Of a DNA stretch of 64,000 bases, positions 42,752 to 51,528 are shown piece by piece. The stretch is from Nitratireductor sp. Lineage in GTDB: Bacteria; Pseudomonadota; Alphaproteobacteria; Rhizobiales; Rhizobiaceae. Positions within the stretch are counted from its first letter, which is position 1, and the number at the start of each line of letters is the position of its first letter. The stretch lies in assembly GCA_020637805.1 (NCBI GenBank), contig JACKJU010000004.1, positions 124,001 to 188,000 of the forward strand. The letters run 5' to 3'. The notes under the pieces are model-generated. The model saw only the letters and a program-made list of their open reading frames with translations. It did not search any database and was not told the origin of the DNA. The position numbers and the translations under genes are program-made.

Positions 42752-43423
42752 TCAACTATCGGCGGTGACGCCCTTGCCGGCCAGAATGTCCAGCATCATT
42801 GTCGCGCGGCCCCTGGCGCCGGAAGCTGCCTCGGTGTCGTCGACAATCGCCTTGTACCATTCGAGCGCCTTCCTGTCGTCGCCAGCCTTCATGGCAGCGA
42901 TGCCGAGCGCCTCGCGTGCCAGCGAGCGGAAAGGCTGTCCGGCGGCGGCCATTGGTTCAAGCCTCGCCGAGACGCCGGCATAGTCTTCGGTATCGACGGC
43001 CAGGAGGCCTGCCCTCAGTTTCGCAATGTCGCGGAATTCATCGCTCAGCGAGCCGTTTGCAGCGGCCTGATCATATGCCTTGATGGCCGCTTCCTTGTCG
43101 CCCTTGGCGGCGAGTGCGGCGGCGGACGCCATTTCGGCCAGTGCCGGATAGTCGCCCACGCCATCGCTCTCAAGCGCTGTTAGTCCGGAAACGGCTGCAT
43201 CATAGTTGCCCGCTTCCGCTTCCTTGAGCGCGGTCAGGAAACCGTCGCCGGACGCGGCAGCCTGTTTCTGTGTGTAGTACTGCCAGCCCTGCCAGGCGGC
43301 AGTGCCAAGCACCACCAGAACGGCAAGCGCGATCACATAGTTGCCGAACCTTGCCCAGAGTTCCTTGGCACGGTCCTGGCGAAACTGCTCGTCCACCTCG
43401 CGAATGAAACTGTCGTCTGACAT
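42752..43423 (-). CDS. YfgM-like TPR membrane protein
   Basis: A 223-residue protein with a short cytoplasmic N-terminus (FIREVDEQFRQDRAKELW), one membrane helix (about residues 27-47) and a periplasmic helical repeat domain of the YfgM type (TPR_21). In E. coli YfgM works at the Sec translocon with PpiD, and its gene sits beside der, as here. The helical repeats AKGDKEAAIKAYDQAAANG and AGDDRKALEWYKAIVDD are visible. Function in this organism is inferred from that synteny. Confidence 0.88.
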   Translation of the reverse strand: MSDDSFIREVDEQFRQDRAKELWARFGNYVIALAVLVVLGTAAWQGWQYYTQKQAAASGDGFLTALKEAEAGNYDAAVSGLTALESDGVGDYPALAEMASAAALAAKGDKEAAIKAYDQAAANGSLSDEFRDIAKLRAGLLAVDTEDYAGVSARLEPMAAAGQPFRSLAREALGIAAMKAGDDRKALEWYKAIVDDTEAASGARGRATMMLDILAGKGVTADS

Positions 43424-43531
43424 GAAAGCTGCTCAACTCCGGGTAAATCTGTACCTGCAGGCGGCGCGGGATGCGCCATGCCTGTTCCGTGCTGCGGGTT
43501 CTAGCGAAAAACTCAGGGAAACGGAAGTGCC

Positions 43532-43551
43532 CCGGGCCTGCACGAGCCCGG
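43532..43551 (-). terminator. Hairpin downstream of the PhnA-like gene
   Basis: CCGGGC-CTGCACGA-GCCCGG forms a 6-bp stem 13 nt past the stop of the PhnA-like gene. No T-run follows directly, so it is a weak candidate for transcript end. Confidence 0.35.
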
Positions 43552-43563
43552 TTGCGATGGGGA

Positions 43564-43776
43564 TCAGTGCTTCTTGACGAATTCGGTCTTCAGCATGAGC
43601 CCCTTGATCTGCTTGTTTCGCACCTCGATGAGGCCGGGATCATCGGTCAGGTGTATGTTCTTGAACACCGTTCCGCGTTTGACGACGTCTGACGAACCCT
43701 TGACCTTGAGATCCTTGGTGACGCTGACCGAGTCGCCTTCGGAAAGCGTGTTTCCGTTGGTGTCCCTGACTTCCAT
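43564..43776 (-). CDS. PhnA C-terminal domain protein (YjdM-like, no zinc ribbon)
   Basis: A 70-residue protein equal to the C-terminal beta domain of PhnA/YjdM: VRDTNGNTLSEGDSVSVTKDL, then RGTVFKNIHLTDDPGLIEV and an IKGLMLKTEFVKK end. The N-terminal zinc-ribbon of full-length PhnA is absent and no truncated remnant lies upstream. AAGGA precedes ATG 43776. PhnA is named for phosphonate genes but the actual role of the small protein is unknown. Confidence 0.88.
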   Translation of the reverse strand: MEVRDTNGNTLSEGDSVSVTKDLKVKGSSDVVKRGTVFKNIHLTDDPGLIEVRNKQIKGLMLKTEFVKKH

Positions 43777-43843
43777 GCCAAATTCCTTTTGATCGGGCCT
43801 GCAGCGGCAGGCCCTCAGTTTTTCCAGTGCAGCATTGCAGAGG

Positions 43844-44419
43844 TCACATCACGACCGGAGCGACGCCGAACAGCCATTGATGTGCCCAGAGCACGAAAAC
43901 CACGTAGAGGGCAAGACCAATCACGACGGAAAGAACATCCGGTATCAGGCTGGAACCGGCCACCGGCAGGGGATCCCCACGGCGTTTTGCCGCGATCCGG
44001 TCCCAGACCGCCCATGCAAGGAAGCTGCCGAACAGGATGATCGAGGCCAGATCGCCATTTGCCAGAAGATGGGCAAGAGCCCAGATCTTCACTGAAAGCA
44101 GCATCGGATGCTTCACCGCCTGCTTGATGCGGCCTGTCGGCAGATTCGAAGACACCAGTATGATGAAGGCAAACGCCATGAGAAGCAGCGCGATGTGCCT
44201 GGTCCATACCGGCGGGATCCACAGATCGGGCGCATCGGGCCGGTAGAGCGCATATCCCCAGATGATGAGGATCAGCCCGGCGAAGGAAACCAGAGAATAG
44301 ATGCCTTTCCAGGCGTTGAGTCCCCTGGATGCGATCACATTCCCGCGAAAGCCCGGAAACAGCATCTTGGAGGAATGTATGCCCAGAAAGAGTACCAGGC
44401 CGATGATGAGGATGAGCAT
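43844..44419 (-). CDS. NnrU family membrane protein
   Basis: A 191-residue integral membrane protein of the NnrU/isoprenylcysteine-methyltransferase-like group, with about five hydrophobic segments. The start GLVLFLGIHSSKMLFPGFRG and the later HPMLLSVKIWALAHLLANGD are typical of NnrU. The name comes from nitrite/NO-related gene clusters in related bacteria; no denitrification genes are visible here. A TTGAT...-like half site upstream is not enough to claim FNR/NnrR control. Confidence 0.88.
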   Translation of the reverse strand: MLILIIGLVLFLGIHSSKMLFPGFRGNVIASRGLNAWKGIYSLVSFAGLILIIWGYALYRPDAPDLWIPPVWTRHIALLLMAFAFIILVSSNLPTGRIKQAVKHPMLLSVKIWALAHLLANGDLASIILFGSFLAWAVWDRIAAKRRGDPLPVAGSSLIPDVLSVVIGLALYVVFVLWAHQWLFGVAPVVM

Positions 44420-44531
44420 GTCGAGAAACCCGCTTGATCGATTGTAGATGCGCCGGCCAGATTGCAGCTATCCGGCGATTTGGCCTACGTTACGCCAAGT
44501 TGCATGACATGCCCAACAATGAAAGGGGCAA

Positions 44532-44864
44532 ATGTTGACCGTCGATACCGGCAAGGCAAGGGAAAGACTGGCTGCCAGACGCTCGGAACTGGAAGAACAG
44601 TCGCGCATTTCGGCGGAAGCCCGCCGGACCGTGGAACTGGACCAGCAATCGGTCGGGCGCCTGTCGCGCATGGATGCCATGCAGCAGCAGGCGATGGCGG
44701 AAGCGCAGGAGCGCACCCGCAAGCGCGATCTCGCCCGCATTGAACAGGCCGAACGGCGGCTGCGCGAGGGCGAATACGGTTATTGCAGCGAGTGCGGCGA
44801 GGAAATTCCCGACGGTCGCCTTGCCATCGACCCGATGGCAGAACGCTGCGTCAGCTGTGCCTGA
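44532..44864 (+). CDS. DksA/TraR family zinc-finger protein
   Basis: A 110-residue protein with an N-terminal coiled coil (ARERLAARRSELEEQSRISA) and a C-terminal four-cysteine zinc finger, CSECGEEI ... RCVSC (Cys-x2-Cys, 17 residues, Cys-x2-Cys). The acidic tip residues typical of DksA (DxxDxA) are not obvious, so it resembles the shorter YbiI/TraR group. It probably acts at the RNA polymerase secondary channel. AAAGGGG lies before ATG 44532. It is divergent from the NnrU gene. Confidence 0.85.
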   Translation: MLTVDTGKARERLAARRSELEEQSRISAEARRTVELDQQSVGRLSRMDAMQQQAMAEAQERTRKRDLARIEQAERRLREGEYGYCSECGEEIPDGRLAIDPMAERCVSCA

Positions 44865-44887
44865 GGCCGGTTCCCGAAGCGGAGCGG

Positions 44888-46183
44888 TTACTCCCCAACC
44901 TCTTTCGCCTCGTTGACCTGGTCCCCACCGGCTTTCACGATTCCGTGGATTTCGAGATATTCCTGGTCGATCGAGGGAAGGTCCAGACCCTCAAGGGCGG
45001 CTTCAAAGGCTGCAAGACGCTTGTAGATCGACAGCAATTCGACAATCGTCGTCCACGAATTAACGAGATACTGGAAGGAGTTCGAGACCTGCCCGAAGGC
45101 GGTCAGTATCTGCTGCAGGATACCGAACGTGATCTTGCCGGCAGCAATCGTGGGGATCAGAATCAGGTAGGCGAAGATATTGTCTGCCTGGATGTACATT
45201 CCCCTGAACACGTTGAAGTACATGTAGTGGAAGTAGAGCCGGAAGTAGTTGTGCCGGACGTTGGAAAACAGCTCGCCAACCGTCATGGGACCGGCGCGCG
45301 CCGGATCATCCTCGCCATAGACAAGTTCCTTGCGGTAGGCCGCCTCAACGCGCTGGTTCTTGAATTCCAGACCCGGCAGCTTGATGCCGACAACGGCGAG
45401 CAGAACCGTGCCAAAGAGTGACCAGAATATTGCTGCATTGAAGAGCGGCGCAGGTATCTCTCCGACAATCGGAAGCTCCGTCACGTATTGGGACAGCGAG
45501 AACAATACCGGCAGGAACGCGAACAATGTCATCACAGAATCGACGATGTTGACGCCCAGCCCTTCCATGATCGAGGCAAAGCGCATCGTGTCTTCCTGCA
45601 CACGCTGGGAAGCACCCTCGATGTGGCGAACTTCGCCCCAGCGGCTCATGTAGTAGTCATTCATCGCCGTGCGCCAGCGGAAGATGTAGTGCGAGATGAA
45701 GAACCGCGTGATGACGAACACGAACAGCCATACAAAGGCGATCTGGGCAAAGATGAGGATCAGGCTGTAGAGCTGGGGCGCCGTGGTCGTGGAATTGTCG
45801 GACAAGGCGTTCTGGACGGCATCGAAGAACGGCCTGCGCCAATTGTTGATCGCGACGGAAACCTGAACCGAGAAATATGTGGAGAACAGAATCAGCGCCG
45901 ATCCGACGATCGACCACCACTGCCACCTGTGGGGCGAGTAGACAAACCAGAAGGCGGCAAAGATCGCGCTGATCGAAAAGAAGTAGATATAGAACCAGAT
46001 GAAGGAGGGCGTGATGAAGTGCCCAAGGCCAACAATCGGTTCTGCGCCTTCCGCATCGGGTGCGAAGCCAAGCGCCGCGCCCATGGCGGCACCGAACTCG
46101 TACCAGACGAACACGGTCACGGCCATCCAGGCCAGCAGGCTTGCGAAAAACAGTTTCGGCTTCGGGAAGAAGGAATGAAACAC
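44888..46183 (-). CDS. SbmA/BacA-like peptide transporter
   Basis: A 431-residue membrane protein of the SbmA/BacA family, which imports antimicrobial and other peptides using the proton gradient. Eight hydrophobic segments, NWRRPFFDAVQNAL, WRTAMNDYYMSRWGEVRHIEGASQRVQEDT (read as WRTAMNDYYMSRW and EGASQRVQEDTMRF) and RLAAFEAALEG near the end fit the family. No ATP-binding domain is present. In rhizobia BacA is needed for chronic host infection and for very-long-chain lipid A, so the trait is of interest, but this copy could equally serve free-living peptide uptake. Confidence 0.9.
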   Translation of the reverse strand: MFHSFFPKPKLFFASLLAWMAVTVFVWYEFGAAMGAALGFAPDAEGAEPIVGLGHFITPSFIWFYIYFFSISAIFAAFWFVYSPHRWQWWSIVGSALILFSTYFSVQVSVAINNWRRPFFDAVQNALSDNSTTTAPQLYSLILIFAQIAFVWLFVFVITRFFISHYIFRWRTAMNDYYMSRWGEVRHIEGASQRVQEDTMRFASIMEGLGVNIVDSVMTLFAFLPVLFSLSQYVTELPIVGEIPAPLFNAAIFWSLFGTVLLAVVGIKLPGLEFKNQRVEAAYRKELVYGEDDPARAGPMTVGELFSNVRHNYFRLYFHYMYFNVFRGMYIQADNIFAYLILIPTIAAGKITFGILQQILTAFGQVSNSFQYLVNSWTTIVELLSIYKRLAAFEAALEGLDLPSIDQEYLEIHGIVKAGGDQVNEAKEVGE

Positions 46184-46411
46184 GGGCGGGGCACTCCGGC
46201 AGCTTGCCCACTTGGTCCGGCGGACTGGCGGGCGGAAAGTGCGGCGACATTAGCGGCTGAAATGTGAAAAAGGAATCCCCGCCGGATTACATTTCCGTCA
46301 TGTCCGCCAAGTGCCGATCATCGAGCAGTTATCCCCGCCATTAACCGCGCAGTTACGATTTCCGCAGAGAATCGAGGCAACAAGTACAGCGATTCGTATG
46401 GAGTACGTTGC

Positions 46412-46663
46412 ATGAAACCTTTCAGTGGGGAAATCGAATTGGAACGCATCCTCGAAGCCCAGCAGCAGGCGTGCGAACCGCGCGTCAGCGACGAGCAACT
46501 GGCACGCGAATACGCTTTGATGATGGAGCAGACCTACCTGGACGCCGAGTGCCTTGCACCCGATATCTGCCCGCCCACGCGCAGGCTGTTCAAGGGCGAC
46601 AAGGAAGCCTGGGTATACGAACACGGCAATATCGCCGAACTGGTATTCGTTACCCGCGACTGA
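46412..46663 (+). CDS. Small protein of unknown function
   Basis: An 83-residue acidic protein (start MKPFSGEIELERILEAQQQ; end EHGNIAELVFVTRD) with no membrane segment and two isolated cysteines (ECLAPDICPP). GGAG lies 8 nt before ATG 46412. No family is recognised. It is convergent with the Cys-rich gene of the feo operon and 228 bp from the SbmA-like gene. Codon use is like its neighbours. Confidence 0.6.
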   Translation: MKPFSGEIELERILEAQQQACEPRVSDEQLAREYALMMEQTYLDAECLAPDICPPTRRLFKGDKEAWVYEHGNIAELVFVTRD

Positions 46664-46676
46664 GCTTCCGCCCGGC

Positions 46677-46937
46677 TTACCGCCTCGCCCCGCGTGGACC
46701 GGCCGCCTTGCGTGCGCCTGTCACCGGGGCAGCTCGCACCGCTGCAAGGCTGCATCCCGCACATCCGACGGCGCATCCGCCCTCTGGCGTAACCGGTTCG
46801 CAGGGCGCCTTGCTGCCTCTTGCCAGGTAGCGAAGCCTGGTCTTTGTCTGAACCGGCAGGAATATCTTCCAGATCACGTAAACCGCTGCGGCAAGCACGA
46901 TGGCGAAGGTCAGGAACTGGTCGAGAATTGCGGTCAT
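46677..46937 (-). CDS. Small Cys-rich membrane protein of the feo operon
   Basis: An 86-residue product from ATG 46937 (AGGAGAAG upstream). One membrane helix (about residues 5-28, FLTFAIVLAAAVYVIWKIFL) is followed by a basic loop and a cysteine cluster, CEPVTPEGGCAVGCAGC. This fits the small FeoB-associated Cys-rich proteins that follow feoB in many bacteria and may bind iron or a cluster. It lies 11 nt after feoB. The exact role is inferred from position. Confidence 0.75.
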   Translation of the reverse strand: MTAILDQFLTFAIVLAAAVYVIWKIFLPVQTKTRLRYLARGSKAPCEPVTPEGGCAVGCAGCSLAAVRAAPVTGARKAAGPRGARR

Positions 46938-46948
46938 CCGGCTTCTCC

Positions 46949-48862
46949 TCAACCCATGCCCATGACGATTGCCGTCTGGTAGACGGCGAAGGACGCCAGC
47001 CAGGCCAGCGCCAGCATGTAGCCGAACATCACGATTGGCCAGCGCCACGAATTGGTCTCGCGCTTGACGACGCCCAGCGTGGACACACATTGTGGCGCGA
47101 AAATATACCAGGTCAGCAGCGACAGGGCGGTCGCGAGCGACCATTGCGCGCCGATTGCAGCGCCGAGCGCACCTCCGCCTGCATCACCGCCGATGGCATA
47201 TACCGTCGCCAATGCGCCAACGGCGACCTCGCGGGCAGCCAGGCCGGGAATCAATGCCACCGAGATCTGCCAATTGAAACCGATCGGCGCGAGCAAGGGC
47301 TGCAGCGCATGGCCCAGCATCCCTGCAAAACTGTAATTTATCGCCGGCCCGGTTGCGCCTTCTGGCGCATAGGGAAATGTCGACAGGAACCAGATGAGGA
47401 TCATCATCGACAGGATGATTGTCCCTGCACGGCGCAGGAAAATGATCGCGCGCTGCAGAACACCCATCGCGACGCTTCTGAGCATTGGGCGCTTGTAGCC
47501 AGGCAGTTCCATGATGAAGGGCTCGCTTTCGCCACGCCAGACGAACTTGCGGAAGACGAAGGCAACGGCAAAGGCGCTGATGATTCCCGTGGCATAGAGT
47601 GCGAACATCACCAGCCCCTGGAGATCGAACAGACCAGCTACCTTTGCATGGGGAATGAAGGCGGCGATGATCAGCGTGTAGACAGGAATGCGTGCCGAGC
47701 ACGTCATCAGCGGCGCAACCATGATGGTAGCCAGCCGCTGGAGCGGATTTTCGATGACCCTAGTCGCCATCACGCCCGGAATGGCGCAGGCAAAACTCGA
47801 CAGGAGCGGAATGAAGGACCGGCCGTGCAACCCTGCTCCGCCTACGATCCGGTCCATGAGGAAGGCGGCGCGCGCCATGTATCCGAAGTCCTCCAGCAGG
47901 ATGATGAAGAAGAACAGGATGACGATCTGCGGTAGGAATACGATCACCGAACCTACGCCGGTGATGATGCCGTCGGTCAAGAGACTGGTCAGAAGACTTT
48001 CAGGCAGAACCGACCGTGCCGAAGCGTTGAGCCAGTCGACAGCGGCCGAGATCATGTCCATGGGGATGACGGCCCAGGAGAAGACCGCCTGGAAGATCAG
48101 GAACAGCACGGCAAGTAGGATAAGGATACCGGCTACGGGATGCAGCAGAACCCTGTCTATGCGGTCCGTCCAGTCGCGGCCGCCATGCGCCCGTGAGACG
48201 TAGCGCGCCACCATGGAATCTGCTGCGTGGTGGGCATCGCGCACTTCGCCCGCGCTCATTTCCGACCAGTGCGGCTTTCCGGCGGTTCCAAGGTTCGCGA
48301 GCATGCGGTCGATTTCTCCGCGCAGCCTCAGCGATCCGTCATGGGTGACCGCACTCGCCGGAATGCAGGCAATGCCCAATTCGCGCGAAAGGCCCGCGAT
48401 ATCGATCTCGATGCCCCTGTATTCTGCTATGTCCCACATGTTGAGGACCAAGATCATCGGAATGCCGACGCTGGAAAGCTCCAGCACCAGCCGCAGCATG
48501 AGGCGCAGGTTGGTGGAATCGGCCACACAGACGAGAAGGTCGGGGCGTTCGACGGATTGCGCCCTGCCGAGTATGACATCGCGCGTAACCACCTCGTCGG
48601 GGCTGCGTCCGCGCAAACTGTAGGTTCCGGGAAGGTCGACAACGGTCACGCGCCTGCCTTGCGGCGTGACGAATGCGCCTTCCTTGCGTTCGACCGTGAC
48701 TCCCGGATAGTTGGCCACTTTCTGCTGGCTTCCGGTAAGCGCATTGAACATGGCCGTCTTGCCGCAATTGGGATTGCCGACAAGCGCTATGCGCGCGGGC
48801 TTGGCTGCTGCTTCTTTGGCCGCTGTTTCTCTGGCCTCTGTTTCGGGGGAATCGAGCATCAT
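46949..48862 (-). CDS. feoB: Ferrous iron transporter B
   Basis: A 637-residue FeoB. The N-terminal G domain has ALVGNPNCGKTAMFNALTG (about 25-43), VDLPGTYSLRGRSPDE and NMWDIAEYRG; a helical guanine-dissociation region follows, then the membrane part with two Gate motifs (for example SFACAIPGVMATRVIENPLQR and LMTCSARIPVYTLI). It imports Fe2+ into the cytoplasm. Its start overlaps feoA by 4 nt (ATGA), so expression of the two is coupled. Confidence 0.97.
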   Translation of the reverse strand: MMLDSPETEARETAAKEAAAKPARIALVGNPNCGKTAMFNALTGSQQKVANYPGVTVERKEGAFVTPQGRRVTVVDLPGTYSLRGRSPDEVVTRDVILGRAQSVERPDLLVCVADSTNLRLMLRLVLELSSVGIPMILVLNMWDIAEYRGIEIDIAGLSRELGIACIPASAVTHDGSLRLRGEIDRMLANLGTAGKPHWSEMSAGEVRDAHHAADSMVARYVSRAHGGRDWTDRIDRVLLHPVAGILILLAVLFLIFQAVFSWAVIPMDMISAAVDWLNASARSVLPESLLTSLLTDGIITGVGSVIVFLPQIVILFFFIILLEDFGYMARAAFLMDRIVGGAGLHGRSFIPLLSSFACAIPGVMATRVIENPLQRLATIMVAPLMTCSARIPVYTLIIAAFIPHAKVAGLFDLQGLVMFALYATGIISAFAVAFVFRKFVWRGESEPFIMELPGYKRPMLRSVAMGVLQRAIIFLRRAGTIILSMMILIWFLSTFPYAPEGATGPAINYSFAGMLGHALQPLLAPIGFNWQISVALIPGLAAREVAVGALATVYAIGGDAGGGALGAAIGAQWSLATALSLLTWYIFAPQCVSTLGVVKRETNSWRWPIVMFGYMLALAWLASFAVYQTAIVMGMG

Positions 48863-49281
48863 CTGTTTCCCGAAGGAATTTCCTGGACCATTATCGCGGC
48901 GGCCTCCCGCTTTCTAAGTGCCACCCGCATGGAATCGACGCGAACCGCTATCGGGTCCCGGCCGATGAAACCCTCGTGCAGGATTTCGACCTTCGCTCCC
49001 TCGACAAAGCCGATCTCGAGAAGGCGGCGTTCGAGTTCGCTATCCCTCGCGGAGGCGGAATCCTGAGCGAGGCCAGCGTGAACCGCCGAACCCTCACCTG
49101 GAGCGGAACTCCCAGGCGCATTTCCTTGCGCGTTGGCAACGCGGCCCACGGAAACGACAACGCCGCAAAAACCGCGGCGTCCGTCGCTCAGCTTGATAGG
49201 GGTTTGCGAATGCACCGCGCTGTCCAGTTCCGGAAGGCCCGTGCCAGACAAAATGCTGCGGGCGCTCCCCGGCACTGGCAC
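48859..49281 (-). CDS. feoA: Ferrous iron transport protein A with inserted segment
   Basis: A FeoA-type SH3-like protein of 140 residues, longer than the usual 75-85. The end ERRLLEIGFVEGAKVEILHEG and IGRDPIAVRVDSMRVALRKRE is typical. Between the first strand (GFCGVVVSVG) and that part sits a segment of about 33 residues rich in Ala, Gly and Ser (ANAQGNAPGSSAPGEGSAVH onward), probably a loop. The start GTG 49281 is uncertain; no ATG lies before the core. A hairpin covers the start region. FeoA helps FeoB open or assemble. Confidence 0.85.
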   Translation of the reverse strand: MPVPGSARSILSGTGLPELDSAVHSQTPIKLSDGRRGFCGVVVSVGRVANAQGNAPGSSAPGEGSAVHAGLAQDSASARDSELERRLLEIGFVEGAKVEILHEGFIGRDPIAVRVDSMRVALRKREAAAIMVQEIPSGNR

Positions 49282-49306
49282 CCGCGATAAATCGGGCAGT
49301 GCCGGG
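49268..49306. promoter_or_regulatory. Inverted repeat over the feoA start region
   Basis: CCCGGCACTG (49268-49277) and CAGTGCCGGG (49297-49306) are perfect 10-bp arms, and CCCG/CGGG in the 19-nt loop can pair too. It covers the proposed GTG start and leader of feoA. It could be an RNA structure in the leader or an operator of an iron regulator; it does not match the RirA box I know. Confidence 0.5.
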
Positions 49307-49343
49307 AAAATGTCAATATGAGCGCTGGCGGGACGGATTGACG

Positions 49344-51380
49344 CTACAGGTCCTTGGCCAGGCGCAATGCATCGTAGATCGCCGCGTGGGTGTTGCGCGC
49401 CGAGACCGCGTCACCGATGCGGAAGAGCTGATAGGCACCTTCGGGATTGCGCTCCACGGACTGGCGAGCCCCCGAGACCAGTTCCTCATAGTTCACCTCG
49501 CCCAGGTTCTTCGAGCCGGGCCGGAGTTCGAAATAGAGGTCATCAAGCGGGATCGTGCCGTGGTTGACCACGATCTGGTCGACCATGCGCTGCTTTGAAA
49601 CACCGCCATAGTCGCTGCCGATATGGGCCGTGATGCGATTGCCGCTCTTTTCTGCCGATTCCAGCCGGTAGGTCACCGTGAAGGTGGCATCCAGTTTCTG
49701 AAGGGAACGCATGTAGGGCACGAGGTTCATTGCCATGACCTCCGGCGCAAAGGAGCGATCAGGTGTCATGATCTCGACGCGGGCGCCGGTGCGGGCGATT
49801 ATTTCAGCGGCCTGCAATCCGGCATGATCGCCCGCATCGTCATAGACCAGCACATCCGTTCCCGGCTTCACATCGCCGGAAATGATATCCCAGGCCGATA
49901 CGACCAAGTCGTTGCCGCTGGACAGAACCTCGGTATGGGGCAGTCCTCCCGTTGCAACGATGATCACGTCAGGCTTTTCATCTGTCACCGTTGCCGCATC
50001 CGCCCACGTGTTGAAACGGAATCGGACGCCCAGCTTCTCGCACTGGCTCATGCGCCAGTCGATGATGCTGATCATTTCGCGCCGGCGCTCGCTTTGGGCC
50101 GTGAGCCTGATCTGGCCGCCCGGTTTGCTGGCGGCTTCGAAGACAACAACCTCGTGGCCACGCTCGGCTGAAACGCGGGCTGCCTCCAGACCGGCAGGAC
50201 CGGCACCGACGATCGCCACTTTCCTGCGAACGTCAGCCTTGCCAATCGTATGTGGCATGGTCTCTTCCCGGCCGGTGGCCGCATTGTGGATGCAGAATGC
50301 CATGCCGCCCTGGTAGATGCGGTCAAGGCAATAGTTGGCCCCAACGCATGGCCGGATGTCCTCTTCGCGCCTTTCGGTAATCTTTCGCACGATATGAGGA
50401 TCGGTCATGTGGGCGCGGGTCATTCCGACCATGTCGACCTTGCCCGCCGCAATCGCGTGCCGTGCCGTCGCGACGTCGGGAATCTTGGCCGCATGAAAGA
50501 CCGGAAATTTCGTCGCCGCACGTATCTCTCCGGCGAAATCGAGATGTGGCGAATTCGCCATTCCCTGTATCGGGATGACGTCGGTGAGGCCCGGATCGGT
50601 ATCGATGTGACCGCGAATGACATTCAGGTAGTCGATCAGGCCGCTTTCGCGCAGGCGCTTTGAAATCTCCATGCCTTCGGCCGGGCCAACCCCGCCGGGC
50701 AGGCGCTCATCGGCGGTGTAGCGAACGCCCAGGATGAAGTCGTCGCCCACCCGCTTGCGGATCGCCCCGAACACGTCGAAACAGAAGCGCAAGCGGTTGT
50801 CCAGATCGCCACCGTAGGGGCTGTCCAGTTCGTTGGTCAGTGGGGAGACGAACTGGTCGATCAGGTGGCCGTACGCCTCCAGTTCGATGCCGTCCATGCC
50901 ACCGGCCTTCATGCGCTCGGCAGCATCGGCAAAGTCCCTGATCACCCGCTCGATATCCCAGTCTTCCATCTTCTTCGGGAAAGCGCGGTGTGCAGGCTCG
51001 CGATTGTGCGAGGGCGAAATAACCGGAAGCCAGTCGCCCTTGTCCCAGCGCGTGCGGCGGCCGAGATGGGTGAGCTGGATCATGATCGCGGCCCCCTGCT
51101 CGTGAACGGCGTCGGTCATCTCCCTGATCCAGGGGACAATCTCGTCCTTGTAGGCGAGCAGGTTGTTGAAGACCGGCGGACTGTCCTTTGCCACTGCCGC
51201 TGACCCTGCTGTCATCGTGAGCGCCACACCACCCTTTGCCCGCTCCACGGTGTAGGCACGGTATCGGCCCTTCGGCATGCCGTCTTCCGGATAGGCAGGC
51301 TCGTGCGAAGTCACAATGATGCGGTTTCTGAGAGTGAGATGCTTCAGCTTGAATGGCTGCAGAAGGGGATCGTTCGACAT
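49344..51380 (-). CDS. Old-Yellow-Enzyme-type demethylase (N-methylproline or dimethylglycine family)
   Basis: A 678-residue FMN/FAD enzyme from ATG 51380 (GGGAG upstream). The N-terminal barrel starts PLLQPFKLKHLTLRNRI; the C-terminal half has an FAD/NADH domain, VAIVGAGPAGLEAARVSAERG at about 387-406. The iron-sulfur site reads Cys345-x2-Ala348-x2-Cys351-x11-Cys363, so the second ligand of the TMADH-type pattern is missing. The sequence is like proteins annotated N-methylproline demethylase (stachydrine use) and DgcA (dimethylglycine use); I cannot choose. A TetR gene is divergent. Confidence 0.85.
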   Translation of the reverse strand: MSNDPLLQPFKLKHLTLRNRIIVTSHEPAYPEDGMPKGRYRAYTVERAKGGVALTMTAGSAAVAKDSPPVFNNLLAYKDEIVPWIREMTDAVHEQGAAIMIQLTHLGRRTRWDKGDWLPVISPSHNREPAHRAFPKKMEDWDIERVIRDFADAAERMKAGGMDGIELEAYGHLIDQFVSPLTNELDSPYGGDLDNRLRFCFDVFGAIRKRVGDDFILGVRYTADERLPGGVGPAEGMEISKRLRESGLIDYLNVIRGHIDTDPGLTDVIPIQGMANSPHLDFAGEIRAATKFPVFHAAKIPDVATARHAIAAGKVDMVGMTRAHMTDPHIVRKITERREEDIRPCVGANYCLDRIYQGGMAFCIHNAATGREETMPHTIGKADVRRKVAIVGAGPAGLEAARVSAERGHEVVVFEAASKPGGQIRLTAQSERRREMISIIDWRMSQCEKLGVRFRFNTWADAATVTDEKPDVIIVATGGLPHTEVLSSGNDLVVSAWDIISGDVKPGTDVLVYDDAGDHAGLQAAEIIARTGARVEIMTPDRSFAPEVMAMNLVPYMRSLQKLDATFTVTYRLESAEKSGNRITAHIGSDYGGVSKQRMVDQIVVNHGTIPLDDLYFELRPGSKNLGEVNYEELVSGARQSVERNPEGAYQLFRIGDAVSARNTHAAIYDALRLAKDL

Positions 51381-51430
51381 GCGGCAGGCTCCCGTGTGAA
51401 GGCTTGGCAGATGCAAACGCTAAATCCAAC

Positions 51431-51488
51431 TGTACATAAGTGTCAAGTTAAAGATCATAACTGAACATTTAAGCGACAATGATGTACA
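51431..51488. promoter_or_regulatory. Inverted TGTACAT pair in a divergent promoter
   Basis: TGTACAT (51431-51437) and ATGTACA (51482-51488) are inverted 7-bp arms with centres 51 bp apart, about five helical turns, in the AT-rich gap between the demethylase and the TetR gene. The placement suits an operator for the divergent TetR protein; the spacing is wider than a normal single site, so two half-sites or looping are possible. Confidence 0.45.
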
Positions 51489-51528
51489 CTTTTCTTGCCA
51501 GCCCTTGGCGAGTTTGGTACGAGAGAGC

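Noticed and set aside
44420..44531. FNR/NnrR-like site TTGATCGATTG between the NnrU and DksA-like genes
   Set aside because: Only one half matches TTGAT-N4-ATCAA, so it is not enough to claim control by FNR or NnrR.
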